This document shows, one piece after another, positions 16,383 to 25,134 of a stretch of 41,262 nt of DNA (the first letter of the stretch is position 1; the number at the start of each line of letters is the position of its first letter). This DNA is from Oscillospiraceae bacterium. Its GTDB lineage: Bacteria; Bacillota; Clostridia; Oscillospirales; CAG-272. The translations under genes and the position numbers were made by a program. Location of the stretch: contig SVTR01000032.1 in the NCBI GenBank assembly GCA_015063685.1, positions 1 through 41,262 on the forward strand. Reading direction: 5' to 3'. Under the pieces are notes generated by a model. That model was not told the origin of the DNA, ran no database searches, and saw nothing but the letters and a program-made list of their open reading frames with translations.

Positions 16383-17702
16383 GTGAACGGGGAACAGGAT
16401 CCCAAAAAGAAAGGCTTTTCTTTCAAAAATATTGGCAAAAAGATTGATAAGACCCTGGATCGGGTGAGTCACAAGGCGGACCGCCTCGGTGACCGCTGGG
16501 ATGAAAAGCTGGCGGAAAACGACCCTCTTTTTACCCAACCCATTCATGGGCCTGCGGAGGATACGCAACCTCGCGTGTTGGTCAAAGGCGGCATCGACCT
16601 GCCCTTCCTGTTTATCGTGATCGCTCTGACCGTATTTGGTGCGGTCATGGCCTATAGCGCCAGCTCGGTGTACGCCGATCAGTACCACGGGGACAGTGCC
16701 TACTACGTCAAGCGGCACATCATTTACCTGATCATCGGTGTGGTGGCGTCCATCCCCTTCGTGCTCAAGGCACAGCCCTGGTTTTGGCGCCTCTTCGGTG
16801 TGGCCTCCTACGCCGCGTCGGTGGTTCTGCTTCTGATGGTGCTGATTATCGGCTCCAGCTACGGCTCGGGCGCGACACGCTGGATCCAACTGGGCCCCGT
16901 GTCCATTCAGCCCTCGGAAATCGCAAAAATGGCGGTGATCATGGTCATTGCCCTGGAAATGACCAAATATGAAAGCCGACTGAAAAACGAACAAAAATTC
17001 GGAGGCCACCTCCGTTACGGCGTGATCTACCCCATGCTGATCTTCGGCACGATCTGCGTGCTGGTCATGCTGGAACGCCACTTGTCGGGTATCATCATCA
17101 TCGGCCTTTTGGGTCTGACGACCATGTATCTCGGCGGCACAAAAGGGAAATACTTCCTTTGGATCATCGGCATTTGCGTCGTCGGCGTTCTGGCGGTGCT
17201 ATTGGTGTCCGACTACGCCCAAGCCCGCGTGACCACCTGGCTCTTTATTGACAAGGTGGATCCCCTGGGCTCGGCCTGGCAGACCCTCCAGGGTCTTAAC
17301 GCTATTGGCTCCGGCGGCTTTTTCGGCAAGGGCCTGGGCAACAGCCAGCAAAAATACGGCTACGTATCCCAGCCGCAGAATGACTTTATCTTCACCATCG
17401 TTTGTGAGGAGCTTGGCTTTGTGGGCGCGGTATGCGTAGTGGTGCTGTTTGCTCTCCTGGTATGGCGCGGCTTCAGGATCGCTGCCAAGGCACCGGATAA
17501 ATTCTGTTCTATCGTTGTTTACGGTCTGGTGATCAAGGTAGCGCTGCAAACCATCCTCAACATTGCCGTGGTAACCAATTCCATGCCAAACACAGGTATC
17601 GCCTTGCCCTTCTTTTCTTCGGGCGGTACGGCCATCATTCTTCAGCTCTTTGAGATGGGGATCATTTTGGCCATTTCGAGATATTCGTATCAGAAAAGAT
17701 AA
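16383..17702 (+). CDS. ftsW: SEDS peptidoglycan polymerase FtsW
   Basis: Lipid II polymerase of the divisome, partner of the class B PBP. The 439-residue protein has a charged cytoplasmic tail of about 70 residues and about ten membrane segments. SEDS signatures are GATRWIQLGPVSIQPSEIAK, KVDPLGSAWQTLQGLNAIGSGG with the likely catalytic Asp, and QNDFIFTIVCEELGF. The segment usually reading [QE]PDxG is VMLERHLSG here. It starts with GTG, 7 nt after GGAGG. The stop codon TAA (17700-17702) is the first three bases of a family A repeat boundary, so insertion defined the present C-terminus. A SpoVE or RodA identity is less likely given the dcw context. Confidence 0.93.
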   Translation: MNGEQDPKKKGFSFKNIGKKIDKTLDRVSHKADRLGDRWDEKLAENDPLFTQPIHGPAEDTQPRVLVKGGIDLPFLFIVIALTVFGAVMAYSASSVYADQYHGDSAYYVKRHIIYLIIGVVASIPFVLKAQPWFWRLFGVASYAASVVLLLMVLIIGSSYGSGATRWIQLGPVSIQPSEIAKMAVIMVIALEMTKYESRLKNEQKFGGHLRYGVIYPMLIFGTICVLVMLERHLSGIIIIGLLGLTTMYLGGTKGKYFLWIIGICVVGVLAVLLVSDYAQARVTTWLFIDKVDPLGSAWQTLQGLNAIGSGGFFGKGLGNSQQKYGYVSQPQNDFIFTIVCEELGFVGAVCVVVLFALLVWRGFRIAAKAPDKFCSIVVYGLVIKVALQTILNIAVVTNSMPNTGIALPFFSSGGTAIILQLFEMGIILAISRYSYQKR

Positions 17703-17948
17703 ATTGTTGTTTACCACCTGCGGTGGGGCTCTGGCTCGGGGTAGTGCATCCCGTGCCACGAACATCCCGCGAGGGGCGGTACAACGATAAATTGTTGTTT
17801 AGCGTGGGCTTACTATGAACCCGTAGGGGCGAACTGCGTTCGCCCGCCGTTCCCCAAAAGCCTTTGCTTATCAATATACTTTTTATTACGGGCGAACACA
17901 GTTCGCCCCTACGACCATGTTGCTCAGAAAACCGTAAACAACAATTTA
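17700..17948 (+). repeat. Family A repeat locus, copy 2 (ftsW-murG gap)
   Basis: The 14-mer TAAATTGTTGTTTA occurs at 17700-17713 and 17788-17801, and its complement closes the locus at 17935-17948. Between the first two lies an approximately 74-bp outer module (CACCTGCGGTGGGGCTCTGG...). Between the second and third lies the 133-bp core with inverted GGGCGAAC hairpins, collinear with copy 1. It fills almost the whole gap between ftsW and murG. Confidence 0.92.
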
Positions 17949-17980
17949 TCTTACGTTATCAACAACAGAAAGGAACGCCT

Positions 17981-19111
17981 ATGAAAGTGCTTCTCACCGG
18001 TGGCGGTACTGCGGGACACGTCAACCCCGCTCTGGCCATCGCCGCCGCTCTGTCGGCTTACGATTCTGAAACCGAGATTTTGTTCGCGGCCTCGGCACTG
18101 CCAACGGATAAAGCGGGTGACCTGATTCCCAGAGCAGGATACGACCTGCGCCGCATCCATATCAGGGGTCTGCGGCGTCCCATATATACCCCTGCCAATC
18201 TCTGCCTTCCCTTCATTATGCTCAGATCCCGCAAGGAGGCTAAGGCTTTGATCAAGGAATTCAAGCCCGACCTGATCGTGGGAACGGGAGGGTACGCCTG
18301 CTGGCCCGTGGTCAGCACGGGTGCTGATCTTGGAATCCCTACTGCGGTGCATGAGTCCAACGCCCTTCCGGGCAAGGCCATCTGCCAGGTGAAAAAGAAG
18401 GTGGATAAGATCCTCATCAACTTCCCCGAGACCGCCGCCAAGCTGGGGCTTGCCGAGAATGACAGTCGCGTGGTGCGTGTGGGCAATCCCTACATGGCGG
18501 ATTTTGGAAAGGTGACGAGAGACGAGGCCAGAAAAGCCTTGGGCATTTCACCCGACAGCGTCTATATTCTTTCCTTCGGAGGCAGTTTGGGTGCCGAGCA
18601 CGTAAACGATGCCGTCCTGTCCCTGTGGGAACAAATTCTGCCCAAGCATCCTGAGGTGCAGGTCTGCCATGCCGCGGGCAAGCGTGACTACACCCGCATG
18701 TGCGCGGACGCGGAAAAGCGGGGACTCAAGGATCACCCCCGAGCACACCTACAGGAGTACATCTACGATATGCCCCTCCGCATGGCCGCCGCCGATCTGG
18801 TGATCTCTCGGGCCGGCGCTATGTCCATCTCGGAGCTGGCGCTGATGAAAAAGGCGGCCGTGCTGATTCCGTCTCCCTATGTGGCGGATAACCATCAGTA
18901 CAAAAACGCCATGGCCTTACACCATCGCGGGGCAGGCATTTGCGTGGAGGAGGCCTCCCTTGGAGGCGGCACGCTGACGGCGGCGGTTCAAAACCTCCTG
19001 GCCTCTCCCGAAAAGCGGAAAAGCATGGCAGACGCTATCTTTGCGGGCTTTGCCATGCCCGAGGCTAACGAGCGCATTGTCAAGGAGCTGACAGAGCTTT
19101 TAAAAAAATAA
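17981..19111 (+). CDS. murG: UDP-GlcNAc:lipid I N-acetylglucosaminyltransferase MurG
   Basis: Peripheral membrane GT-B enzyme that makes lipid II. The 376-residue length is normal. It begins with the diagnostic MKVLLTGGGTAGHVNPALAIAAAL-like loop (residues 1-24), then has HESNALPGKA near residue 126, FGGSLGAEHVN near 191 and ISRAGAMSISELAL near 275. The frame is open upstream into the repeat from 17864, but the ATG at 17981 with GAAAGGA upstream begins at the conserved N-terminus. The repeat separates it from ftsW, and no obvious promoter is seen in the gap, so transcription probably reads through the repeat. Confidence 0.97.
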   Translation: MKVLLTGGGTAGHVNPALAIAAALSAYDSETEILFAASALPTDKAGDLIPRAGYDLRRIHIRGLRRPIYTPANLCLPFIMLRSRKEAKALIKEFKPDLIVGTGGYACWPVVSTGADLGIPTAVHESNALPGKAICQVKKKVDKILINFPETAAKLGLAENDSRVVRVGNPYMADFGKVTRDEARKALGISPDSVYILSFGGSLGAEHVNDAVLSLWEQILPKHPEVQVCHAAGKRDYTRMCADAEKRGLKDHPRAHLQEYIYDMPLRMAAADLVISRAGAMSISELALMKKAAVLIPSPYVADNHQYKNAMALHHRGAGICVEEASLGGGTLTAAVQNLLASPEKRKSMADAIFAGFAMPEANERIVKELTELLKK

Positions 19112-19212
19112 AAGACTTATCTTCAAAGTGCCTTATGTCTGTTTTTCCTAACGGTACAGGCGAATGAAAAAATTTATTTGCGCCGCCGTATCACGGCGGA
19201 ATGGAGATTATT

Positions 19213-20142
19213 ATGTTCACATCCCGTTCCTTTGCCAAAAAATTCAGTGATCAAACCTTTGCGGGCGGTAGAGGACATACCCCTCTGTGGCCCTGGAAGG
19301 CTTGCTTTTATACTGTCCTCGGCCTGAGCATTGCCGTGGTGCTGACCGTGGCGATTTTGATCGTGGGACATCTTTGGAAGGTTTCCGACGTCAAGGTAGA
19401 GGGAGTCGTGCAGTACGACCGTGAGGAGATCGCCAGCGCGTCTGATATCCAACCGGGTGACGGTATGATGAGCTTTGACCGCAGGGGACTGGAGACGCGC
19501 CTGAAGCAGGCATATCCCTTGATCCGATCCGTAAAGATCAACCGAAGCCTTAAAGGTGGCGTGACGCTGACGGTCACCGAGGAGACAGATCTTTACTATA
19601 CCTGCCATCACAGCAACTATTATTTGATCTCAGCCGACGATCTTTCGGTGCTGGGCATTGCCTCCTTTGGGGATGACTACCAAAGCTATGGTGCTGTGTA
19701 TCTCGGATTTCCTGAGGAAGCACGGATCAGGGTAGGGGAAAGGATCGTCTATGATTATTTGCCCTACGAGCCTGTGTCTGCTCCCGAAGAGCAGGCAACC
19801 TATGAGGTGGAGACGGACGAGGCTAAAAAGGAATACGCTTACGTCATGGAATTTGCCCACGCGGTAGAAGCGTCGTCCATGGGCAAACGGATCACGGGCA
19901 TGGAGCTGGCAGACAGATACGGCCTGTATGTGATCCTGGACGGCCGCATCAAGGTGTGCTTCGGTAGCATGAAGGAGCTGGATCGCAAGATCGAGCTGGC
20001 CACAGAAATTTTGACACGGGAAGCCGGTGACAGTACTGTGCCTGCCGTGTTGGACGTTTCCTCGGGCAAGGGAACCTACCGCGAGGATATAGACCTGATC
20101 CTCCCCGAGTGGGCAGACTCTGTGGTAATTCCCAAAGAATAA
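19213..20142 (+). CDS. ftsQ: Cell division protein FtsQ/DivIB
   Basis: Bitopic divisome protein that connects FtsL/FtsB-type partners. The 309 residues comprise a cytoplasmic tail of about 30, a membrane segment at about 32-56, and an extracytoplasmic POTRA domain (about 60-130: VSDVKVEGVVQYDREEI ... LIRSVKINRSL) followed by the beta domain ending VLDVSSGKGTYREDIDL. The ATG at 19213 has GGAG 6 nt upstream; an ATG at 19201 is in frame but lacks its own site. A small hairpin (CCGCCG-TATCA-CGGCGG, 19183-19199) lies just before. It is the last gene of the dcw cluster here; murC and murB, which often precede it, are absent. Confidence 0.88.
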   Translation: MFTSRSFAKKFSDQTFAGGRGHTPLWPWKACFYTVLGLSIAVVLTVAILIVGHLWKVSDVKVEGVVQYDREEIASASDIQPGDGMMSFDRRGLETRLKQAYPLIRSVKINRSLKGGVTLTVTEETDLYYTCHHSNYYLISADDLSVLGIASFGDDYQSYGAVYLGFPEEARIRVGERIVYDYLPYEPVSAPEEQATYEVETDEAKKEYAYVMEFAHAVEASSMGKRITGMELADRYGLYVILDGRIKVCFGSMKELDRKIELATEILTREAGDSTVPAVLDVSSGKGTYREDIDLILPEWADSVVIPKE

Positions 20143-20218
20143 TTCAAAGAAAATTACTAAAATTCTATTGGCGAGAGGAATTTTGTCAAGAGAGCTTTCA
20201 GAGGTGACCCAATATTTG

Positions 20219-20256
20219 ACCCCTGACCGTGGTGAATGCGGCCAGGGGTTTCTTTT
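20219..20256 (+). terminator. Terminator at the end of the dcw cluster
   Basis: A stem ACCCCTGACC / GGCCAGGGGT with one mismatch and an 11-nt loop, followed by TTTCTTTTATT. It lies between the convergent ftsQ and clpC genes and may serve both directions, though the T tract is better on the plus strand. Confidence 0.8.
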
Positions 20257-22801
20257 ATTCGGTTGGCTCAGAGGATTTGGAATTTTGAGGATGAAATACC
20301 ACCCGCCCCCCCTCGGCGATGGCGTTCACGGGCACGTCCTTCTCTATGGCTCCGCTGAGCAGCGCTTCGGATAGGGCGTCCTCTACCAGCCGCACGACCG
20401 CACGGCGCAGAGGGCGGGCGCCGTAGGTGGGGTCAAGTCCCTCACGGGCGATGAGCTCGGTCACAGAGGGATCAAATGCCAGATGGATCCCCATGCCCAA
20501 AATCCGTTCCTTCAGTTTGGAGAGCATCATGGCGGCGATCTCAACGAGGGCGTCGTGTCCCAGGGGATTGAAGATGATGATATCGTCCACACGGTTGATA
20601 AATTCGGGACGGAAGGTCTCCTTGAGGGCAGACATCATACGGGCACGATCCTCGGGGAGAAGGGTACCAACGGGGGCGTCAGGCGGGTGATTACCCGTAA
20701 ATCCCAGTAGCTTTCGCCCCTGGGCGGTTGCCCCCAGATTGGAGGTCATAATGATCACCGTATTGCGAAAATCCACCTTCCGTCCTTGGGCGTCGGTGAG
20801 TACGCCGTCATCTAATACCTGAAGAAGAATGTTGAATACGTCGGGGTGCGCTTTTTCAATCTCGTCAAACAGAACCACGGCGTAAGGACGGCGACGCACC
20901 TGCTCGGTGAGCTGTCCAGCTTCCTCAAAGCCCACATATCCGGGAGGAGCGCCCATGAGCTTGGATACGCTGTGCTTCTCCATATATTCAGACATATCCA
21001 GGCGGATAAGGGATTTTTCATCTCCGAACATGGCCATGGCCAGAGCCAGAGACAACTCGGTTTTCCCAACCCCCGTCTGTCCTAAGAAAATGAAGGACCC
21101 CATGGGACGCTTGGGATCCTTGAGCCCCATGCGACCCCGACGCATGGCCTTGGCCACGGCGGCTACCGCCTCGGACTGCCCTACCACGTGTTTTTCAAGC
21201 AATGCCTCCAGATGCAGGAGCTTTTCTTTTTCTCCCTCTACCAGCTGGCTGACGGGAATCCCCGTCCATTGGGTCACCTCCTCGGCAATGTGAGCGGCGG
21301 TGAGGATGGGTGGCGCAGTATCCTGCTTCTGAACCCAATGAGCTTTGGCGTCTGCCAGGGCTGTTCGCTTCTTCTGCTCCATATCCCGAAGCCGTGCGGC
21401 CGCCTCAAAATCCTGGGACAGGATGGCCTCCTCCTTTTCTCTCAACAGGGCATCCAGCTCTCCCTCCATAGCCTTGAGATCGGGAGGCGAGATATGTCCT
21501 GCGATCCGCAGACGGGCGGCGGCCTCGTCAATGAGATCCAAAGCTTTATCAGGGAGAAATTTGTCGGGCATATACCGCACCGAAAGCTCCACCGCCGCCC
21601 GAAGGGCATCGGGTGAGATGTTCAGCTTGTGATGGGTCTCGTATTTCAGTCGCAGGCCCTCCAAAATCATAAGGGCTTCCTCGGGAGAAGGCTCTCCCAC
21701 GGTCACAGATTGAAAGCGTCGAGCCAGCGCAGCGTCCTTTTCAATGTGCTTGCGATATTCTTCCAGGGTGGTGGCTCCGATGACCTGTAGCTCCCCCCGC
21801 GCCAGGGCGGGCTTCATAATGTTGGCCGCGTCCACCGCTCCCTCGGCTGCCCCCGCGCCGATGATGGTGTGGATCTCGTCGATGAATAGGATGATATCGG
21901 GATTTTCCGAGGCCTCCTCCAAAATGTGCTTGAGCCGCTCCTCAAATTCACCCCGATATTTGGCCCCCGCGATCATGCCCGACAGATCCAGCGTCACCAC
22001 TTTTTTTTCGCGAATGCTCTCCGGTACGTTTCCATCGCTGATGCGCTGCGCCAGCCCTTCTACCACCGCTGTTTTACCCACCCCTGGCTCGCCGATGAGA
22101 CAGGGGTTGTTCTTTTGCCGTCGTGAAAGGATTCGGATGACTCGATCCGTCTCCTCGTCCCGCCCGATGATGGGATCCAGCTTGCCATGACCGGCCATAG
22201 CGGTCAGATCCCGCCCATATTTGGATAGTGTGGGGGCATGGGGAAGGGAGGTTTGCTCCCGATGCTTCTTTTCCTGCGGGTCTCCCTTGCTTCGGTGACC
22301 GCCGGGCAGAGATCCACGGGAGGTGAGAGATGCCGAGGCTTCCTCCTCCTCGGCCCGCCCTCCGGGAGCATTGTCCAGAAAACGCTTGATATCCCGACGG
22401 ATATCATCGCAGGAAATGCCCGATGAGGACATGATACGCACGGCTACGCAATCGGTTTCTTCCACAAGAGCGGCCAAAAGATGCTCGGTGCCGATATAAG
22501 TTTGCCCCGTACGCGTGGACAAAATTGCGGATTGCTCAATGATCCTGCGGGTGCGAGGGGTCATATCATTGGCGGTCAGGTGGGTAAATGCCCCTTCACC
22601 CGCCAAATGGATCACGGATTTTCTGATATCCTCACGCGTGACCCCGTGGGCAGACAAGAGCTTGGCGGCAATGGAGCTTTCATCCCCAATCAGGGAGAGC
22701 AGTAAATGCTCGGAGCCGATATAGGTGTGCCCCAGATCAGCGGCAGCCTCCAAAGCGCCGTTTAAGGCGCGGCGAGCCTTTTCGGTAAAGCGATTGGTCA
22801 T
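20255..22801 (-). CDS. clpC: ATP-dependent Clp protease ATPase subunit ClpC
   Basis: AAA+ unfoldase that feeds ClpP; in Firmicutes it degrades proteins marked by McsB arginine phosphorylation. Of 848 residues: two Clp_N repeats (about 3-70 and 80-145), a first ATPase domain with GEPGVGKT at 237-244, a UVR motif in the middle domain ([18 protein letters not shown]), a second ATPase domain with [25 protein letters not shown] pore loop, and a C-terminal ClpB_D2-small domain. The linker at about 148-188 is charged and longer than usual. GGAGGTCTC precedes the ATG. It is third in the mcsA-mcsB-clpC operon. No ClpX-type zinc domain is present. Confidence 0.96.
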   Translation of the reverse strand: MTNRFTEKARRALNGALEAAADLGHTYIGSEHLLLSLIGDESSIAAKLLSAHGVTREDIRKSVIHLAGEGAFTHLTANDMTPRTRRIIEQSAILSTRTGQTYIGTEHLLAALVEETDCVAVRIMSSSGISCDDIRRDIKRFLDNAPGGRAEEEEASASLTSRGSLPGGHRSKGDPQEKKHREQTSLPHAPTLSKYGRDLTAMAGHGKLDPIIGRDEETDRVIRILSRRQKNNPCLIGEPGVGKTAVVEGLAQRISDGNVPESIREKKVVTLDLSGMIAGAKYRGEFEERLKHILEEASENPDIILFIDEIHTIIGAGAAEGAVDAANIMKPALARGELQVIGATTLEEYRKHIEKDAALARRFQSVTVGEPSPEEALMILEGLRLKYETHHKLNISPDALRAAVELSVRYMPDKFLPDKALDLIDEAAARLRIAGHISPPDLKAMEGELDALLREKEEAILSQDFEAAARLRDMEQKKRTALADAKAHWVQKQDTAPPILTAAHIAEEVTQWTGIPVSQLVEGEKEKLLHLEALLEKHVVGQSEAVAAVAKAMRRGRMGLKDPKRPMGSFIFLGQTGVGKTELSLALAMAMFGDEKSLIRLDMSEYMEKHSVSKLMGAPPGYVGFEEAGQLTEQVRRRPYAVVLFDEIEKAHPDVFNILLQVLDDGVLTDAQGRKVDFRNTVIIMTSNLGATAQGRKLLGFTGNHPPDAPVGTLLPEDRARMMSALKETFRPEFINRVDDIIIFNPLGHDALVEIAAMMLSKLKERILGMGIHLAFDPSVTELIAREGLDPTYGARPLRRAVVRLVEDALSEALLSGAIEKDVPVNAIAEGGRVVFHPQNSKSSEPTE

Positions 22802-22878
22802 GAGACCTCCTTTTTTGATACTTCCTAAACGGGCAGATCAATGAATGAGTGTTTCGTTCGACTTTTAGAGTTTTCCTT

Positions 22879-23898
22879 TTATTTTTCTCCCAAACGGGAT
22901 CGCACCAGCACCCCTCTCGCAAAATCTGTCTCCCTGTCGGAGGCTTGGGTGGCGTTGGATGCCAGGGAAAGGGTGGCGGGCATGGCGTCTATGAACAACG
23001 TGGTCAGATCATGGATCTGAATACCAGGCAAAAGCCCCATGGCTACTCCCAGGCGCACGTCGGACAACAGGGACGTGAATTCCTTCAGAGGAAGGGTGCG
23101 GGCGTATTTGAGGATGCCCAGGGATCGGTAGATTTTGTCGGTCATCTGATCCAGCGCTTGTCCCTTGATGGAAGCGCGCAGCTTGCGCTCCTGCTCGCAA
23201 ATGGCATGGACAGCCTCATGAATGCCGTCTACGATCTCCTTTTCGGTGATTCCCAGGGTCATGCGGTTAGATATCTGATAAAGACACCCTGTGGCACCGC
23301 TCCCCTCGCCCCACATGCCGCGGATGGTCATGCCGGCCAGCGCCAGTTGAGCGGATAGCTCGTCCATTTGTCCTGCGGAGGTCAGGGCCGGGAGGAACAT
23401 CATAACCGATGCGCGCATGGCGGTTCCCAGGTTGGTGGGACAGTGGGTCAGATACCCCCATCGCCCTCCCTTGTCGTAGGCGAAATCCAGGGACTCGTCC
23501 AAAAGCTCATCCACCCGTCGGGCACCCTCCCAGGCCTCGGACAGGGAAAGACCCGGTAAAATACATTGCAGACGAATGTGATCCTCCTCGCATAGCATGA
23601 CGGAAAGATTGCAGGGCTCGTTGAGATAAAGGGCGTGAGGAAGGCTGATCTTGACGAATCCGGGGCTGACGTAATGCTTTTCTACATAAGAGTAAGCTAA
23701 GGTGCGGGGGATGCTTTGAAAATCGGTTTTTACAAAGCCGCCCTCCTCCAGCACCGCGCCGATCTTCGTGATCAGCTCTTCAGCGGTTGTGGCATCCAAG
23801 CGGGATACAAAGGGGTAAAGATCTATGTTTCGGGCCAGACGAACGCGGGTGCTGACCACTACGTCCTGCTCCTTACCGGGGGTATGATACCAAGGCAT
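22879..23898 (-). CDS. mcsB: Protein-arginine kinase McsB
   Basis: Phosphorylates arginines on client proteins, tagging them for ClpC-ClpP. The 339 residues carry the phosphagen-kinase catalytic fold: STRVRLARN near residue 16, TNLGTAMRASVMMFLPAL near residue 170 and GEGSGATGCLYQISNRMTLG near residue 207. The C-terminal RDDF-like pArg-binding region is less clear. It lies between mcsA and clpC on one strand, the usual order of the clostridial/bacillary ctsR operon; gaps are 64 and 77 nt. GAAA-rich sequence upstream of the ATG contains a moderate ribosome site (AAAGGAAAT). Confidence 0.94.
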   Translation of the reverse strand: MPWYHTPGKEQDVVVSTRVRLARNIDLYPFVSRLDATTAEELITKIGAVLEEGGFVKTDFQSIPRTLAYSYVEKHYVSPGFVKISLPHALYLNEPCNLSVMLCEEDHIRLQCILPGLSLSEAWEGARRVDELLDESLDFAYDKGGRWGYLTHCPTNLGTAMRASVMMFLPALTSAGQMDELSAQLALAGMTIRGMWGEGSGATGCLYQISNRMTLGITEKEIVDGIHEAVHAICEQERKLRASIKGQALDQMTDKIYRSLGILKYARTLPLKEFTSLLSDVRLGVAMGLLPGIQIHDLTTLFIDAMPATLSLASNATQASDRETDFARGVLVRSRLGEK

Positions 23899-23962
23899 AA
23901 CGATATTTCCTTTCTTGTGATATGATAAGCTGGTATGTGGGGTGGCGCATGCGCAAAGCAGA

Positions 23963-24496
23963 TCAGCCGTTGGCTTCCAGACGCCGCAGCTCGTCTCTCA
24001 GTACCGCCGCCTGCTCGTAAGCCTCGGTGCTCACGGCCTCCTTGAGCTGCTCCTTTAGCTTGCTGATGCGCGCCAGACGTTCAGCCCGTTCACGATGAAT
24101 GCGGGGGATAAGTCCCGTGTGGGTGTTGTGTCCGTGCAGAGAACGAACGAGAGGCAGAAAACGGGGAGCAAACACCTCGTAACACTTGGAGCATCCTACT
24201 TTGCCTGTGGAGGAAATCTCCGCAAAGGTAGCGCCGCACAGAGGACAGGCGCGATCTGGTGTCTCTCCCGCCAGCCCTTGGGCCGCTGTAATGACCACAG
24301 CACCGCCGTAGCCATCCTCCCATAAATTGAGAGGGGTGTCGAAATGAGGAAAAGCCATGCACATGTCCTCCAGCTCTCCGGAGGTCTCCATGGCGGCGGC
24401 ACAATCGTTGCAAAGGTGGAAGGAACGGCGCTTTCCGTTGATGCTTTCGTTATAGTAAAGGGTGGCTTTTTTCTTTTTGCATTTTTCACAGAGCAT
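23963..24496 (-). CDS. mcsA: McsA, zinc-binding activator of McsB (UVR motif protein)
   Basis: A 177-residue protein with four CxxC zinc motifs: CEKC at residues 3-6, CNDC about 29-32, CPLC about 83-86 and CSKC about 102-105, followed by a C-terminal UVR motif (YEQAAVLRDELRRLE). This is the McsA layout; McsA binds and activates McsB and modulates stress regulation. An open frame runs further upstream to 24574 into a repeat module, but the ATG at 24496 has GAAAGGAAA upstream and begins at MLCEKC, the family N-terminus. It is the first gene of the operon visible here; ctsR, which normally precedes it, is missing and repeat DNA lies there instead. Confidence 0.93.
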   Translation of the reverse strand: MLCEKCKKKKATLYYNESINGKRRSFHLCNDCAAAMETSGELEDMCMAFPHFDTPLNLWEDGYGGAVVITAAQGLAGETPDRACPLCGATFAEISSTGKVGCSKCYEVFAPRFLPLVRSLHGHNTHTGLIPRIHRERAERLARISKLKEQLKEAVSTEAYEQAAVLRDELRRLEANG

Positions 24497-24523
24497 AACG
24501 TGTTTCCTTTCTGTCGAGAGGTA

Positions 24524-24947
24524 GATGGTTGTTTGCCGCCACCTGCGGTGGGGCTCTGGCTCGGGGGAGTACATCCCTTGCCGTCCGTATCACGCGATGG
24601 GTGGTTAGGCAGATAAATTGTTATTTGCGGGCAGTGCCCGCGGCCAACACTCAGGGGAGTGCATCCTATGCCATGGACATCACACGATGGGTAGTTAGGC
24701 AGATAAATTGTTGTTTACGGTTATCTGAGCAACATGGTCGTAGGGGCGAACTGTGTTCGCCCGTAATAAAAAGTATATTGATAAGCAAAGGCTTTTGGGG
24801 AACGGCGGGCGAACGCAGTTCGCCCCTACGGGTTTTCATTAAACCTCCGCTAAACAACAATTTACCTACCCATCGCGTGATGCAGTAGGCAGAGGATGCC
24901 CTACCCCGAGCGATGGCCGCGGGCACTGCCCGCTAAACAACAATTTA
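24524..24947 (-). repeat. Family A repeat locus, copy 3 (mcsA-pheA gap)
   Basis: The largest non-coding stretch (24497-25134) is mostly this locus. A degenerate boundary near 24524 is followed by two ~90-bp outer modules (to 24613 and 24614-24703), the exact 14-mer at 24704-24717, the 133-bp core (24718-24850, inverse orientation to copies 1 and 2), the complementary 14-mer at 24851-24864, one more outer module in opposite orientation, and a final 14-mer at 24934-24947. The outer modules share GGGCAGTGCCCGCGG, a CTCGGGG(A)GTGCATCC-like part and a CGATGGG end. The remaining 24948-25053 holds no recognisable feature. Confidence 0.9.
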
Positions 24948-25053
24948 CCGGATGAATACGCTATATATTCTACCCCATACTTCAGGCGTAATCTGTCGCA
25001 TCCCGCGGGAAGGGAAAATTTTCTCTCGCCTATGCATAAATTTCGGATTTTCA

Positions 25054-25082
25054 TTGACTTTTTTTGTGATTAATGATATAAT
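25054..25082 (+). promoter_or_regulatory. Sigma-A promoter of pheA-aroB
   Basis: TTGACT at 25054-25059, a 17-bp spacer and TATAAT at 25077-25082. The start site near 25089 leaves a leader of about 46 nt, too short for a T-box or a leader-peptide attenuator. Confidence 0.85.
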
Positions 25083-25134
25083 ATACACCATAGTTAAAAT
25101 GCCCCATTGTTTTTTGTGGCGAAAGGATATAACC

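Noticed and set aside
24497..24952. Short frames within the repeat locus, such as one at 24529-24888
   Set aside because: They are translations of family A modules and recur wherever the repeat occurs; no ribosome site or protein-like conservation.
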